DNA from: Candidatus Poribacteria bacterium | GTDB taxonomy: Bacteria > Poribacteria > WGA-4E > WGA-3G | Assembly (NCBI GenBank): GCA_028820845.1 | Contig: JAPPII010000015.1 | Span: forward strand, 1 to 64,000 | Direction: 5' to 3' | DNA length: 64,000 nt | Part shown: positions 8,738 to 16,506 of the stretch, piece after piece | How the letters are laid out: the number at the start of each line of letters is the position of its first letter | How positions within the stretch are numbered: the first letter of the stretch is position 1 | Made by a program: the position numbers and the translations under genes | Notes under the pieces: model-generated | What the model was told of the DNA's origin: nothing | The model's database searches: none | What the model saw: only the letters and a program-made list of their open reading frames with translations

Positions 8738-9135
8738 ATGGCAATCTCAAGTCGCGAGGTCGTAAAAAGATTAAGGAAAGAAAAGTGGATGTTATACCAT
8801 TTCTAAAAGTTTATCTCGCATTAACCGAACCCACTCACGTCACACCCGGTAGGTGCGGTTTCTAACCGCACCGAGCAGTGCTGAAAAATAGCCAACCTTT
8901 TAAGAGGAATTATCAATTAGAATTGGTATTAGTTCATGTTGTTGGGAGTCATCACCACTACAAACACCCTAACAAGCCTGGTAGAGTAACTGTTCCTCAT
9001 CCCAAGAAAGACCTACGGAAACAGACTTTGCTAAGTATTTGTAGACAAGCAGGATGGAATGGTTGGGATCCAAATTGGAGAAAAAGAAAGAAAAGCACAC
9101 GAGGCGTTCTATGTATAGGCATTACCCTATTGTGA
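8738..9135 (+). pseudogene. hicA: hicA toxin gene split by a MITE
   Basis: HicA is a small dsRBD-fold mRNA interferase. Its N-terminus is read from ATG 8738 (MAISSREVVKRLRKEKWML, ending 8794). The remainder begins at 8932 (VHVVGSHHHYKHPNKPG, then RVTVPHPKKDLRK). Removing bases 8795-8931 joins KWML to VHVVGSHHH in frame and gives a normal HicA sequence with the catalytic histidine in GSHHH. As it stands, translation from 8738 stops at TAA inside the insertion. A GTG at 8878 could give an 85-residue protein lacking the proper first helix. The long lysine-rich tail overlaps the hicB start. Confidence 0.8.
8795..8928. mobile_element. 134-bp MITE inserted in hicA
   Basis: The insertion begins TACCATTTCTAA and ends TTAGAATTGGTA, a 12-bp terminal inverted repeat with one mismatch. 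It is flanked by a direct TTA (8792-8794 and 8929-8931), consistent with a 3-bp target duplication of the kind made by some IS5-group elements. It carries no coding capacity. Its middle holds the hairpin GGTGCGGTT/AACCGCACC (8852-8872), which also occurs near 34128, 34174, 34220 and 42066. Confidence 0.75.
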
Positions 9136-9458
9136 TTCACAAAGACTCAGATAGTGATTACTGTGTAATCGTTCCAGATCTACCCGGCTGTATAACGGCT
9201 GGAGATACATTGGAGGACGCACAAAATCAAGCCGCCGAAGCTATCCAATGCCACGTTGAAGGCATGCTACTTGATGGTGAACCAATTCCTGAAGCAAAAG
9301 AGATTGCATTCCACCAAGATAATCCAGACTATACTGATGGGGTGTGGAAATCTATAACAATAGTTCTGCCCGACATTTCCGAAATTCGGGTCTCTCGCCC
9401 TGGACGGATTCAGAAATTTTTCCGATGGTTCAGCCAAACGACGCAAATTTTGCGGTAA
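9111..9458 (+). CDS. hicB: HicB-family antitoxin
   Basis: 115 residues from ATG 9111, with GAGGCG upstream. The partially degraded RNase H-like fold of HicB is recognisable in YPIVIHKDSDSDYCVIVPD, then LPGCITAGDTLEDAQNQAAEAI and GEPIPEA. It neutralises HicA by covering its active site. The C-terminus (IQKFFRWFSQTTQILR) lacks an evident ribbon-helix-helix or HTH domain, so autoregulation may be lost or differ. It overlaps the end of hicA by 25 bases, the usual operon arrangement. Because hicA is interrupted, this is probably an orphan antitoxin. Confidence 0.8.
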   Translation: MYRHYPIVIHKDSDSDYCVIVPDLPGCITAGDTLEDAQNQAAEAIQCHVEGMLLDGEPIPEAKEIAFHQDNPDYTDGVWKSITIVLPDISEIRVSRPGRIQKFFRWFSQTTQILR

Positions 9459-9579
9459 AATTAATTTGGACTATGAAATTATAGGATTCCAAAATATCTG
9501 TTGTTTCCGATGGATTCAACGCCTTATATCGAACAACCCGAGAAGCAATGTTGACATCAGCAACAAGTGGTGGGAGCAT
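9430..9579 (-). pseudogene. Truncated PIN-like (DUF5615) toxin remnant
   Basis: A 49-codon frame begins two bases after the DUF433 stop codon. Its start, MLPPLVADVNIASRVV, matches the N-terminal strand and helix of DUF5615 proteins, including the conserved metal-binding aspartate, but similarity ends after RYK and the frame stops after 49 residues instead of about 110. It resembles the N-terminus of the intact partner at 53818-54171 (MNLIVDENVDKLIVDTL). I read it as a decayed toxin. The tail overlaps the convergent hicB. Confidence 0.55.
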
Positions 9580-9581
9580 TG

Positions 9582-9821
9582 CTAAGAATCTCCATCCCGG
9601 TCTGAGACAACATCAATAAAAATTTCATTGCGGAGGGCTTTTGCCGCATAACCGAGCACGGCTCGAATGCTTTCTTCCGTTAAAAGCGGATAGTCCGCTA
9701 TGATCTCTTGATTTGACATGCCGCTTGCCAATAAACCTAATATATGTTCAACGCTGAGACGGGTGCCCTCAACGATCGGCTTTCCACCAAGAATTCCGGG
9801 ATTAGCAATTATTCTAACCAT
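9582..9821 (-). CDS. DUF433 antitoxin-like protein
   Basis: 79-residue DUF433 protein with the typical opening IIANPGILGGKPIVEGTRLSVEHIL and the helix-rich motif YPLLTEESIRAVLGYAAKAL. DUF433 proteins pair with DUF5615 PIN-like proteins as predicted toxin-antitoxin modules and carry a winged-HTH-like fold. Here the downstream partner survives only as a fragment (9430-9579). A second, complete pair lies at 53585-54171. GAGG lies about ten bases before the ATG. Confidence 0.85.
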   Translation of the reverse strand: MVRIIANPGILGGKPIVEGTRLSVEHILGLLASGMSNQEIIADYPLLTEESIRAVLGYAAKALRNEIFIDVVSDRDGDS

Positions 9822-9896
9822 AATTTTTTACCTCTTCATCTAAAAAGTTGATTCCTTTGTCTATATAACCCAAGTTTTTATACACATAGCACTCCG

Positions 9897-9930
9897 AAAT
9901 CAACGGTATGAATGCCGCATGGCATTCCCC
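9897..9930. repeat. Reverse copy of the 34-bp repeat at 5445
   Basis: Reverse complement of 5445-5478 apart from two loop bases. The GAATGCC/GGCATTC hairpin is kept. It lies in the 9822-10182 gap, which otherwise contains only the promoter at 10101 and AT-rich sequence. Confidence 0.6.
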
Positions 9931-10100
9931 GGGAGTGCAATTCGCTTAAATACGCCTTTCTATAGACATATCACCCCGCTGGGGTGAGGAAAAAGACGAA
10001 AAAGCTTTCTGAAATGCTCAAAATCTGTTAGTAGCAACCTGGGTTATATAGTTTATCAAACTTCTGGCGCAGCTTGCAAGCCAAAACACACGAAAACAAA

Positions 10101-10129
10101 TTGACTTTCAATTCGACACAGGATATAAT
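10101..10129 (+). promoter_or_regulatory. Sigma-70-type promoter of the oxidoreductase gene
   Basis: TTGACT (-35, 10101-10106), a 17-bp spacer and a perfect TATAAT (-10, 10124-10129), about 54 bases before the ATG of the Gfo/Idh/MocA gene at 10183. This is a close match to the housekeeping consensus. Confidence 0.75.
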
Positions 10130-10182
10130 CCTTGCCGTGGTGAAATAGGAACTTGAGGTAAAGAATAGAGGAGGACACGAAA

Positions 10183-11181
10183 ATGGCAAAATTACGCGTA
10201 GGGGTCATCGGTTGTAGTGGTATCGGCACAACACATGTATCGGGTTTAGTGGATATGCCAAACGTTGAATTAGCCGCTGGCTGTGACTTCGTTCAAAGCA
10301 CATTGGATGCTTTCAAGGAAAAATATCAGGACACCTGGGACAACATCTCTCTGTATACCAACCATCAAGAGATGCTCGCCGCTGAGAATTTAGACATCGT
10401 AACAGTAGCGACCTCTGACCATCGACACGCCGATCTGGTCGTTGATGCCGCAAACGCTGGCGTGAAAGGCATCTTCTGTGAAAAACCGATGGCGACAAGT
10501 ATCGCAGATGCAGACAGGATGATGGAAGCAACAGAGCGCAACGGCACTATCCTGTCGATCGATCATACCCGCCGGTGGCAGCCGCTGTGGCGGCACACGA
10601 AAGAAGTCATTGTGGGTGGTGGTCGTATCGGGGATGTTCAGTATGTTATTGGTACGTTGAGTGGTGGTCGTGCCATGCTCTTCCGCAACGGGACCCATCT
10701 CGTCGATGCTATCTGCTATTTCGCTGATTCAGAACCCGAATGGGTTTCTGCTGAGTTAGAGGACGGCTACGAAGACTACAACGAGTATAAAGGCGATGGT
10801 GGACACGTCCCGGCAACGGAACCGTCTGCACACGGTTATATCCATTTTGCGAACGGCGTGCGGGGCTATTATGCTGGCGGTCCAAAGACAACCCTCTCTG
10901 GGTTCCGTGTGGAGATTGTTGGCAACAACGGTTATATTCTTATCAGTGACCGAGGGGCAACACTCCATCAAGACGATGTTGTTGAGACGATCGAGGCACC
11001 GACATGGGACATTTTTGGTATCCCTGCTGGACCACGAGAGCTGGTAGGTCTGATTACAGAAGGTGGAGAACCCGTCTCGCCCGGCAGTGAAGGATACAAG
11101 GTCGTTCAGATTATTATCGGCTTTTTAACCTCGCAACAACGAGATAACGGAAAAGTCAAGCTGCCGCTGTCTGACGGTTAG
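10183..11181 (+). CDS. Gfo/Idh/MocA-family NAD(P)-dependent oxidoreductase
   Basis: 332-residue sugar or inositol-type dehydrogenase. The Rossmann dinucleotide-binding motif is at the N-terminus (VGVIGCSGIGTTHVSGL). The family signature EKPMATSIADAD (about residues 98-109) carries the catalytic-site lysine. A central DHTRRWQP segment and the C-terminal alpha/beta substrate domain (HGYIHFANGVRGYYAGG) follow. The substrate cannot be named. GAGGAGG precedes the ATG and the consensus promoter at 10101 lies upstream. The next gene follows after 40 bases and may be co-transcribed. Confidence 0.88.
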   Translation: MAKLRVGVIGCSGIGTTHVSGLVDMPNVELAAGCDFVQSTLDAFKEKYQDTWDNISLYTNHQEMLAAENLDIVTVATSDHRHADLVVDAANAGVKGIFCEKPMATSIADADRMMEATERNGTILSIDHTRRWQPLWRHTKEVIVGGGRIGDVQYVIGTLSGGRAMLFRNGTHLVDAICYFADSEPEWVSAELEDGYEDYNEYKGDGGHVPATEPSAHGYIHFANGVRGYYAGGPKTTLSGFRVEIVGNNGYILISDRGATLHQDDVVETIEAPTWDIFGIPAGPRELVGLITEGGEPVSPGSEGYKVVQIIIGFLTSQQRDNGKVKLPLSDG

Positions 11182-11221
11182 TTCTATCGTGTTGTCTCAA
11201 CACGTCAATGGGAGAAATGGC

Positions 11222-11722
11222 ATGAAAGAAACTTTCAGAACTGAAACGTTCAAAAAGACGCTTCGGATCTATTTGGTAACGTTCGGCGTAACTTGGGGAA
11301 TCCTGATTTGCTCAGGATTCGGGATCCCATTGGCATTAGAGACAATGTCCTACGCCCGTCTGGCGATTGGCAAAATTGTATCTGGCACTATTGCCATTGG
11401 CTATGTCGCAACAGGTTCGGGGTCAATAGGTATAGTTGCCTGTGGCATTCTCTCAGCTGGCATTTTTGCTGTTGGTGGCACTGCTTGTGGTATTGTGGCT
11501 ATCGGAGGAGGGGCAGCCTTCGGAGTTATCGCAATTGGTATAAATGCCATAGGCGTTGTCGCTATCGGATACAATGCTATGGGTATCTACGCGTTATCTT
11601 ATAAAGACCAAAAAAACAGAAGCAGATATATGTTCTCGCCGGAACGCCAAGATGCAAAAGCGGTAGGGTTGTTTACACGGTGGATGCCAAAACTGAAAAA
11701 CGCGTTTGCAACAAAGCACTAA
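11222..11722 (+). CDS. Membrane protein with Gly-Ile-Ala short-repeat region
   Basis: 166 residues from ATG 11222, preceded by GGGAGA. After one ordinary hydrophobic segment (LVTFGVTWGILICSGFGIP) comes about 85 residues of near-periodic repeats of the type AIGxxAxGxxxIG (for example GVIAIGINAIGVVAIGYNA), then a short basic tail. The regular Gly spacing, every three to six residues, could form closely packed transmembrane helices or a beta-solenoid-like structure. I do not recognise a named family. It is convergent with, and overlaps by four bases, the potA-like gene. Confidence 0.65.
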   Translation: MKETFRTETFKKTLRIYLVTFGVTWGILICSGFGIPLALETMSYARLAIGKIVSGTIAIGYVATGSGSIGIVACGILSAGIFAVGGTACGIVAIGGGAAFGVIAIGINAIGVVAIGYNAMGIYALSYKDQKNRSRYMFSPERQDAKAVGLFTRWMPKLKNAFATKH

Positions 11723-12804
11723 TCGGCTTTTAAAACAATCGCATTTTCAGGGGTCCATTGCAGATAGACTGTATCGCCGCGTCGAAAATGATGTGTGTCT
11801 TTTGTGCCTGTATTCTGCTGGTGCGCAATAAGTGGGATTGGATAGCCGGTCTGTACGGTGTACTGTAGGGTTGTGCCGAGGTAACCTTCGTCTTGAATTG
11901 TCCCGTGTAAGAGATTCGTGGTATCAGAGGCTGGGGTTGTCGTCAAGTTGATGCGCTCTGGACGAACTGCGACGGTGACAGACGTGTTCAATGGAATATC
12001 GCTGGTCGGTAGGCAGACGATTTTAGTGGGGGGGTTTGTGGTCAGTGCGATCTCATTCTCACTGATAAGTGTTCCTTCAAGAAAGTTGGAAGTACCGATA
12101 AAGTCTGCAACAAAGCGACTCTGTGGTGAGTCGTAGATTTCAGAGGGTGTTCCTATCTGCAGGACTTTCCCATCGTTCATCACTGCAATTCGATCGGACA
12201 GTGCTAATGCTTCGCCTTGGTCGTGCGTAACGTAGACGAACGTAATGCCGACTTTACGTTGTAACGCCTTGAGTTCCAACTGCATCTGCTTTCGGAGCTT
12301 TAAGTCGAGTGCTGAGAGCGGTTCATCTAAGAGCAGGATGGTAGGTTCGTTAATTAACGCACGTGCAAGTGCGACGCGTTGTCTTTCGCCGCCGGAGAGT
12401 TCACTCGGTTTCCGATCGCCGTATCCGGGTAACTGAATCAAATCCAACGAGCGTTCAACCGCATCCGCTGTTTCTGATTTAGGAGCCTTTTGCATCTGTA
12501 GCCCGAATGCGATATTCTGCGCGACGGTTTTGTGTGGGAATAAGGCGTAGTTCTGGAAAACGGTGTTAACGGGACGGCGATAGGGTGGGATTTCCGCCAT
12601 TATCTCACCGTTGATACGTACCTCCCCAGTCGTAGGATACACAAACCCGCCTATGATGCGTAATGTCGTTGTTTTTCCGCATCCACTCGGTCCAAGCAGA
12701 GAAAAGAACTCACCGCCTTCTACTTGCAGTGACACATCGTCAACTGCTACTGTGTCCCCGAATTGTTTTGTTACGGATGTGAGGGTGATTTGTCCTACAG
12801 ACAT
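11719..12804 (-). CDS. potA: PotA-like ABC transporter ATP-binding protein
   Basis: About 361 residues. The ABC ATPase has Walker A GPSGCGKTT, Q-loop FQNYALFPH, signature LSGGERQRVALARAL, Walker B ILLLDEPLSALD and switch HDQGEA. A TOBE-type C-terminal domain follows (VAVRPERINL and DEGYLGTTLQYTV), typical of polyamine, iron and sugar importers. The Q-loop and TOBE region resemble PotA best. No permease or binding-protein gene is adjacent, so it is an orphan and the substrate is uncertain. ATG 12804 overlaps the methyltransferase end by ten bases; a TTG at 12825 is an alternative start. Confidence 0.8.
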   Translation of the reverse strand: MSVGQITLTSVTKQFGDTVAVDDVSLQVEGGEFFSLLGPSGCGKTTTLRIIGGFVYPTTGEVRINGEIMAEIPPYRRPVNTVFQNYALFPHKTVAQNIAFGLQMQKAPKSETADAVERSLDLIQLPGYGDRKPSELSGGERQRVALARALINEPTILLLDEPLSALDLKLRKQMQLELKALQRKVGITFVYVTHDQGEALALSDRIAVMNDGKVLQIGTPSEIYDSPQSRFVADFIGTSNFLEGTLISENEIALTTNPPTKIVCLPTSDIPLNTSVTVAVRPERINLTTTPASDTTNLLHGTIQDEGYLGTTLQYTVQTGYPIPLIAHQQNTGTKDTHHFRRGDTVYLQWTPENAIVLKAD

Positions 12805-14060
12805 GTCCGAGTTGTTCTCTGACAAACAACGATGTTTTCTTCGTGCATCGTTGTAGAGGTTTTACCTGCGATGTTGGAAGGGCTGTTTTTCTTCGGCATT
12901 CGTTTGTTCGGTATGTTTCTGACGATAGTCGCCTTATGCACAAACCCATATCGACGAAAGGCATCAACAACAAATTCGTCAGTCGGCAGCATAACATTTT
13001 TGACCTGGCGATTTCCGACAACATAGCAAACTGTAGCACGCGGTGAAAGTACCTGTGCTATTGAATTGATGCTACGCTCAAGGTCAACATAAAACGCCGA
13101 TACCTCACACGCTCGTTTTTCGTCAACTGAACGGATTTTCTCAATCGCAGACGATACTGGAGCGTCTGTCAATACTTCTTTTGAATGATGCCCACCCATT
13201 GCGAGTTTGTCAACTTTGCGAGCATTGGGTAACCCTATCCATTCTGCTGAGAGACGCGAAAATTGCCCATACGCCACTGTGGTATGTGAATCCCCATAAG
13301 GTGGCGATGTAATCACTAAGTCATAGCCTCCGAGGGGGCGCGGCATCGGAAGTTCGCCTTGCACTGTGTTTGCGTCGGATACTGATGCCTCAACGCTTTT
13401 CCGTTTTTCGAGAAACGCTGCCAAACCTGCCCGATTTCTGTTTAATTTCTTGCCAAAGATGCCAAAAACGTCGGGTTTAAAGCCCTGAAGCTTCTTAGCA
13501 GGCATACGATATAATTTAAACTCCCCGTTCCGAGTATAGGAGACCTCTCGAACTGTTTCTGAAAAAGCAACAAGTATGAAGTTTCGGACACCCTCATCTG
13601 CTACGTCTTTAACCCAGTTTCGTAGATAAGCAAGAGATTTAATAACTTCTTCGGAAAACCAATACGCCAGATTCAGAATGTTAGGAACTGGGGCATCGGG
13701 TATCCTGCCTTTTCGGAATTCAATCTGAAAGAGATGATCGTTCAACCTGCTCAGTGTTTCGTCTAAATTAGACAAACAAATTGGTGTTGACTTAGCAGTG
13801 GCTATTAGGCGAACAAGTGGATTAATATCACATCCCACACTGTGCATGCCGAAAAGAGATGCCTCGACCAGAGAAGTGCCAGTACCACAATAGGGGTCAA
13901 GAAGCCATCCGCCCTCTGTACCGTATTCCTTAAGAAGTTTCCGCGCGATTTGTGGAATCATCATTGCTGGGTAGGCATGAAAGCAGTGGGTGTACTCTTT
14001 GGTATCAGAGTCTCGAAAGTCCCACGATTCGTCCTTGTATTTCAGGTTCCTTGTGCACAT
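12795..14060 (-). CDS. DNA methyltransferase (SPPY motif)
   Basis: 421-residue amino-methyltransferase. AdoMet-binding motif I is LLDPYCGTGTSLVEA (about residues 54-68) with a following acidic strand (SVGCDINPLVRL). The catalytic motif is TSPPYGDS near residue 250. SPPY is typical of m4C-forming and some m6A-forming enzymes. It belongs to a leftward cluster with a second methyltransferase (16507-17268) and a nuclease (15792-16505), suggesting a type II restriction-modification system with two methyltransferases. The recognition site is unknown. Its 3' end overlaps the potA-like gene. Confidence 0.82.
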   Translation of the reverse strand: MCTRNLKYKDESWDFRDSDTKEYTHCFHAYPAMMIPQIARKLLKEYGTEGGWLLDPYCGTGTSLVEASLFGMHSVGCDINPLVRLIATAKSTPICLSNLDETLSRLNDHLFQIEFRKGRIPDAPVPNILNLAYWFSEEVIKSLAYLRNWVKDVADEGVRNFILVAFSETVREVSYTRNGEFKLYRMPAKKLQGFKPDVFGIFGKKLNRNRAGLAAFLEKRKSVEASVSDANTVQGELPMPRPLGGYDLVITSPPYGDSHTTVAYGQFSRLSAEWIGLPNARKVDKLAMGGHHSKEVLTDAPVSSAIEKIRSVDEKRACEVSAFYVDLERSINSIAQVLSPRATVCYVVGNRQVKNVMLPTDEFVVDAFRRYGFVHKATIVRNIPNKRMPKKNSPSNIAGKTSTTMHEENIVVCQRTTRTCL

Positions 14061-14093
14061 CTTTAAGAGTTTACCTTCAAATGTATCAAAGCG

Positions 14094-15053
14094 TTAGAGT
14101 TCAAGTTCTATTGCTTCTTCATCGGATAGGCGCACACCAAATTTTGTGACCGCTGGTTTGATTTCTATCACTGACTTTTTAACTTCTGCTTCTACATCAA
14201 ATTCACGATTTAAGGATTTGACTTCTAATACTTCAGAATCTGTATTATTAAATGGGCTCACAACAACTTCCTTAATCAAAGAATTAATATCTACAGGACA
14301 GCGCACTCCTCCTCCAGACAAATCTGTATTCAATATCGAAGAATGTTTTTCATACGATAACTTAATACCTTTCCAAATTTGAAGAATTAAATTTTCCACC
14401 TTCGTTGTATGAGGAAAATTAGTATTATCAAAAATATATGGTAAATTAGATCTCAGCTCTGGTCCTAAGTGAAGTTGAAGGATAACTCGCAATTCTCTCT
14501 CATCTGCATATTCTAACTGTTTATGGAAATAGCGATCTGAGCCGACAGGTTCTATATAATTTCCACGTGAAACATATTTAACACTTCGCGTTTCAATGAA
14601 AACTTCGTAACCATCGGATGGATAAATACCATGGTTTTCCTGAAATATATCGGAATGTTGGTAGCCTTCAGTATCTATTCCTAAAGTGTTTTTTAATGAC
14701 GATAAATCGGATTTAATCATTATGCCTTTTTCAGCATACATTTTCCACATTGGCATTGATTCTATCTCGCTTTGATGCCAACAACTCACAAAAGTAAAAT
14801 CCCGTAAGAAATCATGGTAAAGCAAAGGTTCAAAAGTCTCTAAAAACTCCCTTGCTGCTGTTTTTGGTTGTTGCGGCATGGCAGATATTCGTTTCTGTCT
14901 TTCCGTTTGCTTCTCGATTAATTTATCTGTGGGGACGTGTCCTAAGGAACCTTCGTACGGATCTCCCAAATTATCATAGTGAGGGAAAAATAACGTCTTT
15001 GTAGATAACAAATCCTTATATTTTTCCATGTTCATGTATCTTGTTAATTGCAT
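14094..15053 (-). CDS. DUF2971-family protein
   Basis: 319 residues. The start (LTRYMNMEKYKDLLSTKTLFF) and the middle motif (VSCWHQSEIESMPMWKMYA, then KGIMIKSDLSSLK) are characteristic of DUF2971, a family of unknown function found often in accessory regions. The base composition is visibly more A+T-rich than gatB or potA nearby, suggesting recent acquisition. GGAG precedes the ATG by seven bases. It sits between restriction-modification genes and may be a passenger or an accessory defence gene. Confidence 0.78.
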   Translation of the reverse strand: MQLTRYMNMEKYKDLLSTKTLFFPHYDNLGDPYEGSLGHVPTDKLIEKQTERQKRISAMPQQPKTAAREFLETFEPLLYHDFLRDFTFVSCWHQSEIESMPMWKMYAEKGIMIKSDLSSLKNTLGIDTEGYQHSDIFQENHGIYPSDGYEVFIETRSVKYVSRGNYIEPVGSDRYFHKQLEYADERELRVILQLHLGPELRSNLPYIFDNTNFPHTTKVENLILQIWKGIKLSYEKHSSILNTDLSGGGVRCPVDINSLIKEVVVSPFNNTDSEVLEVKSLNREFDVEAEVKKSVIEIKPAVTKFGVRLSDEEAIELEL

Positions 15054-15069
15054 CTACAAACTCCATTGG

Positions 15070-15636
15070 TTAGTCACTCAAACCTGTGCTCTCGTCTATC
15101 TTATTAAATTCGGAGTTTGAAAGATTGTTGCCATCTGGCGGATTGTTATAATTTCGGGTAAACTTAGTAACGTGACTCCGCAAAAATTTGCGATAGTTGG
15201 GTTGGGCAAAAATGTTAAAATGAATTTCTAACTCATTACCTTCAGCAAAACACCATAAAGTATCGTCAATTTCAAGTGAAATTTCCACCCCCTGTATAAT
15301 GTCAACCTCTAATTTGCCATCCCTATTATCAGGATATGTGATTCTGACATTTCTATTAGGTTTTTGTAGAATTAACTTAAAACTTCTCAAATTGTCTAAT
15401 GTAGATCCATCGGAGCTGTCGCGCAATCGAGCATTATAAACATCTCCAGTAAATTCACTTAATTTTCTGGCAATATTACCAACAGTACTTATATCGCATC
15501 TAACATCAGGTAATAATTTAATTATTAATGCATCGCTCATTCCTTCTGATCCATTTTCCTCATATTCTAGCCCTGGATAATCTTCTAGAATTTGCTTAAG
15601 TTTCTGAACGACTTTTTGATTTTCCGACAATTTCAT
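15070..15636 (-). CDS. Hypothetical protein in the restriction-modification cluster
   Basis: 188-residue soluble, acidic protein with no signal peptide, membrane segment or catalytic motif that I recognise. It ends 16 bases before the DUF2971 gene and is probably translated with it. Like that gene it is A+T-rich. GAGGAG seven bases before the ATG supports the start. Function unknown. The 155-base gap to the nuclease gene (15637-15791) shows nothing recognisable. Confidence 0.65.
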   Translation of the reverse strand: MKLSENQKVVQKLKQILEDYPGLEYEENGSEGMSDALIIKLLPDVRCDISTVGNIARKLSEFTGDVYNARLRDSSDGSTLDNLRSFKLILQKPNRNVRITYPDNRDGKLEVDIIQGVEISLEIDDTLWCFAEGNELEIHFNIFAQPNYRKFLRSHVTKFTRNYNNPPDGNNLSNSEFNKIDESTGLSD

Positions 15637-15791
15637 AATAAACTCCTCTGTAAAACATTGAGTGTTTTGTCTAAACGATAAAGAAATAGGCTGAAAGCCT
15701 TCAAACGGCGTGTACCGATGCCAAACGCGTCACTTCCGGCTAGTCCTATCGCGGGTATTCAGATTTTTGTGGTAATGCAACGCGCCAGACT

Positions 15792-16505
15792 TCAATCAAT
15801 CTTAAATACAATTTGTTCTTCTGCAAGATGAGCCTCGGATGAAAGGATATCCTCAATAAGGCTTTTAGTTTCGGGGATACGTAGAAGTTCTTCAAGGAAA
15901 TAACGAATGTTGTCCTCTGCATCTGGCTTACGGATTTCCACGATCTTATCGTAATCAATTTCTAGCAGATCACAGAACTCCCTACCTGTCATTGCCTCTT
16001 TAATATCAATTCTCTGCTTGAATCCCCTCCAAATGACTTCAGGGTCGTCTTGATTAAAGGCACAAAAGTGAGTTGAAACCCTATATGGAAGTCGTCCAGC
16101 ATTTCGTTTAGCGAAGTTGTGCAAGGCTTCACGCTCACTATCGGCTTTTTTTGTATCAAAGATGTGACCATCCTTCAACTCAACAATGTGACAACGTTGG
16201 TGTCCCTCTCGTCTCTTGAAAATTATAAAATCAGGTTCTGATCCTTGAGCATTTAACTCAATACACTTCTTAATCTCTTTCTTTTTTGCCAGAAGTACAC
16301 CGTCCGGCATGATGTCTTTGCGAAGAAAAGCATCCAAATCATCTATAGTTTCGACTCTTTCCGTTACAAGCCTCTCCAGTTCGCTCCCGGCGGAAATAGA
16401 TGTTCCGTGCACTTTGCTCATAAGTTCGCCCAATGCTTCATTGCCGAATATACGCGCATAACCACCTGATGATTCCTTAGGAATTCTACCCCTGATTTTT
16501 GCCAT
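15792..16505 (-). CDS. Predicted type II restriction endonuclease (PD-ExK)
   Basis: 237 residues from ATG 16505, which follows the upstream methyltransferase stop by one base and has GGAGGG at good spacing. The nuclease core reads EPDFIIFKR, then CHIVELKDGH: the PD at about residues 91-92 and the ELK at 109-111 fit the PD-(D/E)xK active site with a 16-residue gap. Tight coupling to a DNA methyltransferase supports a restriction role. I cannot name the family or recognition site from sequence. Confidence 0.75.
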   Translation of the reverse strand: MAKIRGRIPKESSGGYARIFGNEALGELMSKVHGTSISAGSELERLVTERVETIDDLDAFLRKDIMPDGVLLAKKKEIKKCIELNAQGSEPDFIIFKRREGHQRCHIVELKDGHIFDTKKADSEREALHNFAKRNAGRLPYRVSTHFCAFNQDDPEVIWRGFKQRIDIKEAMTGREFCDLLEIDYDKIVEIRKPDAEDNIRYFLEELLRIPETKSLIEDILSSEAHLAEEQIVFKID

Positions 16506-16506
16506 C

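Noticed and set aside
8878-9135. Intact HicA starting at GTG 8878
   Set aside because: Its first residues come from the MITE; the true N-terminus is found upstream at 8738, so the gene is interrupted.
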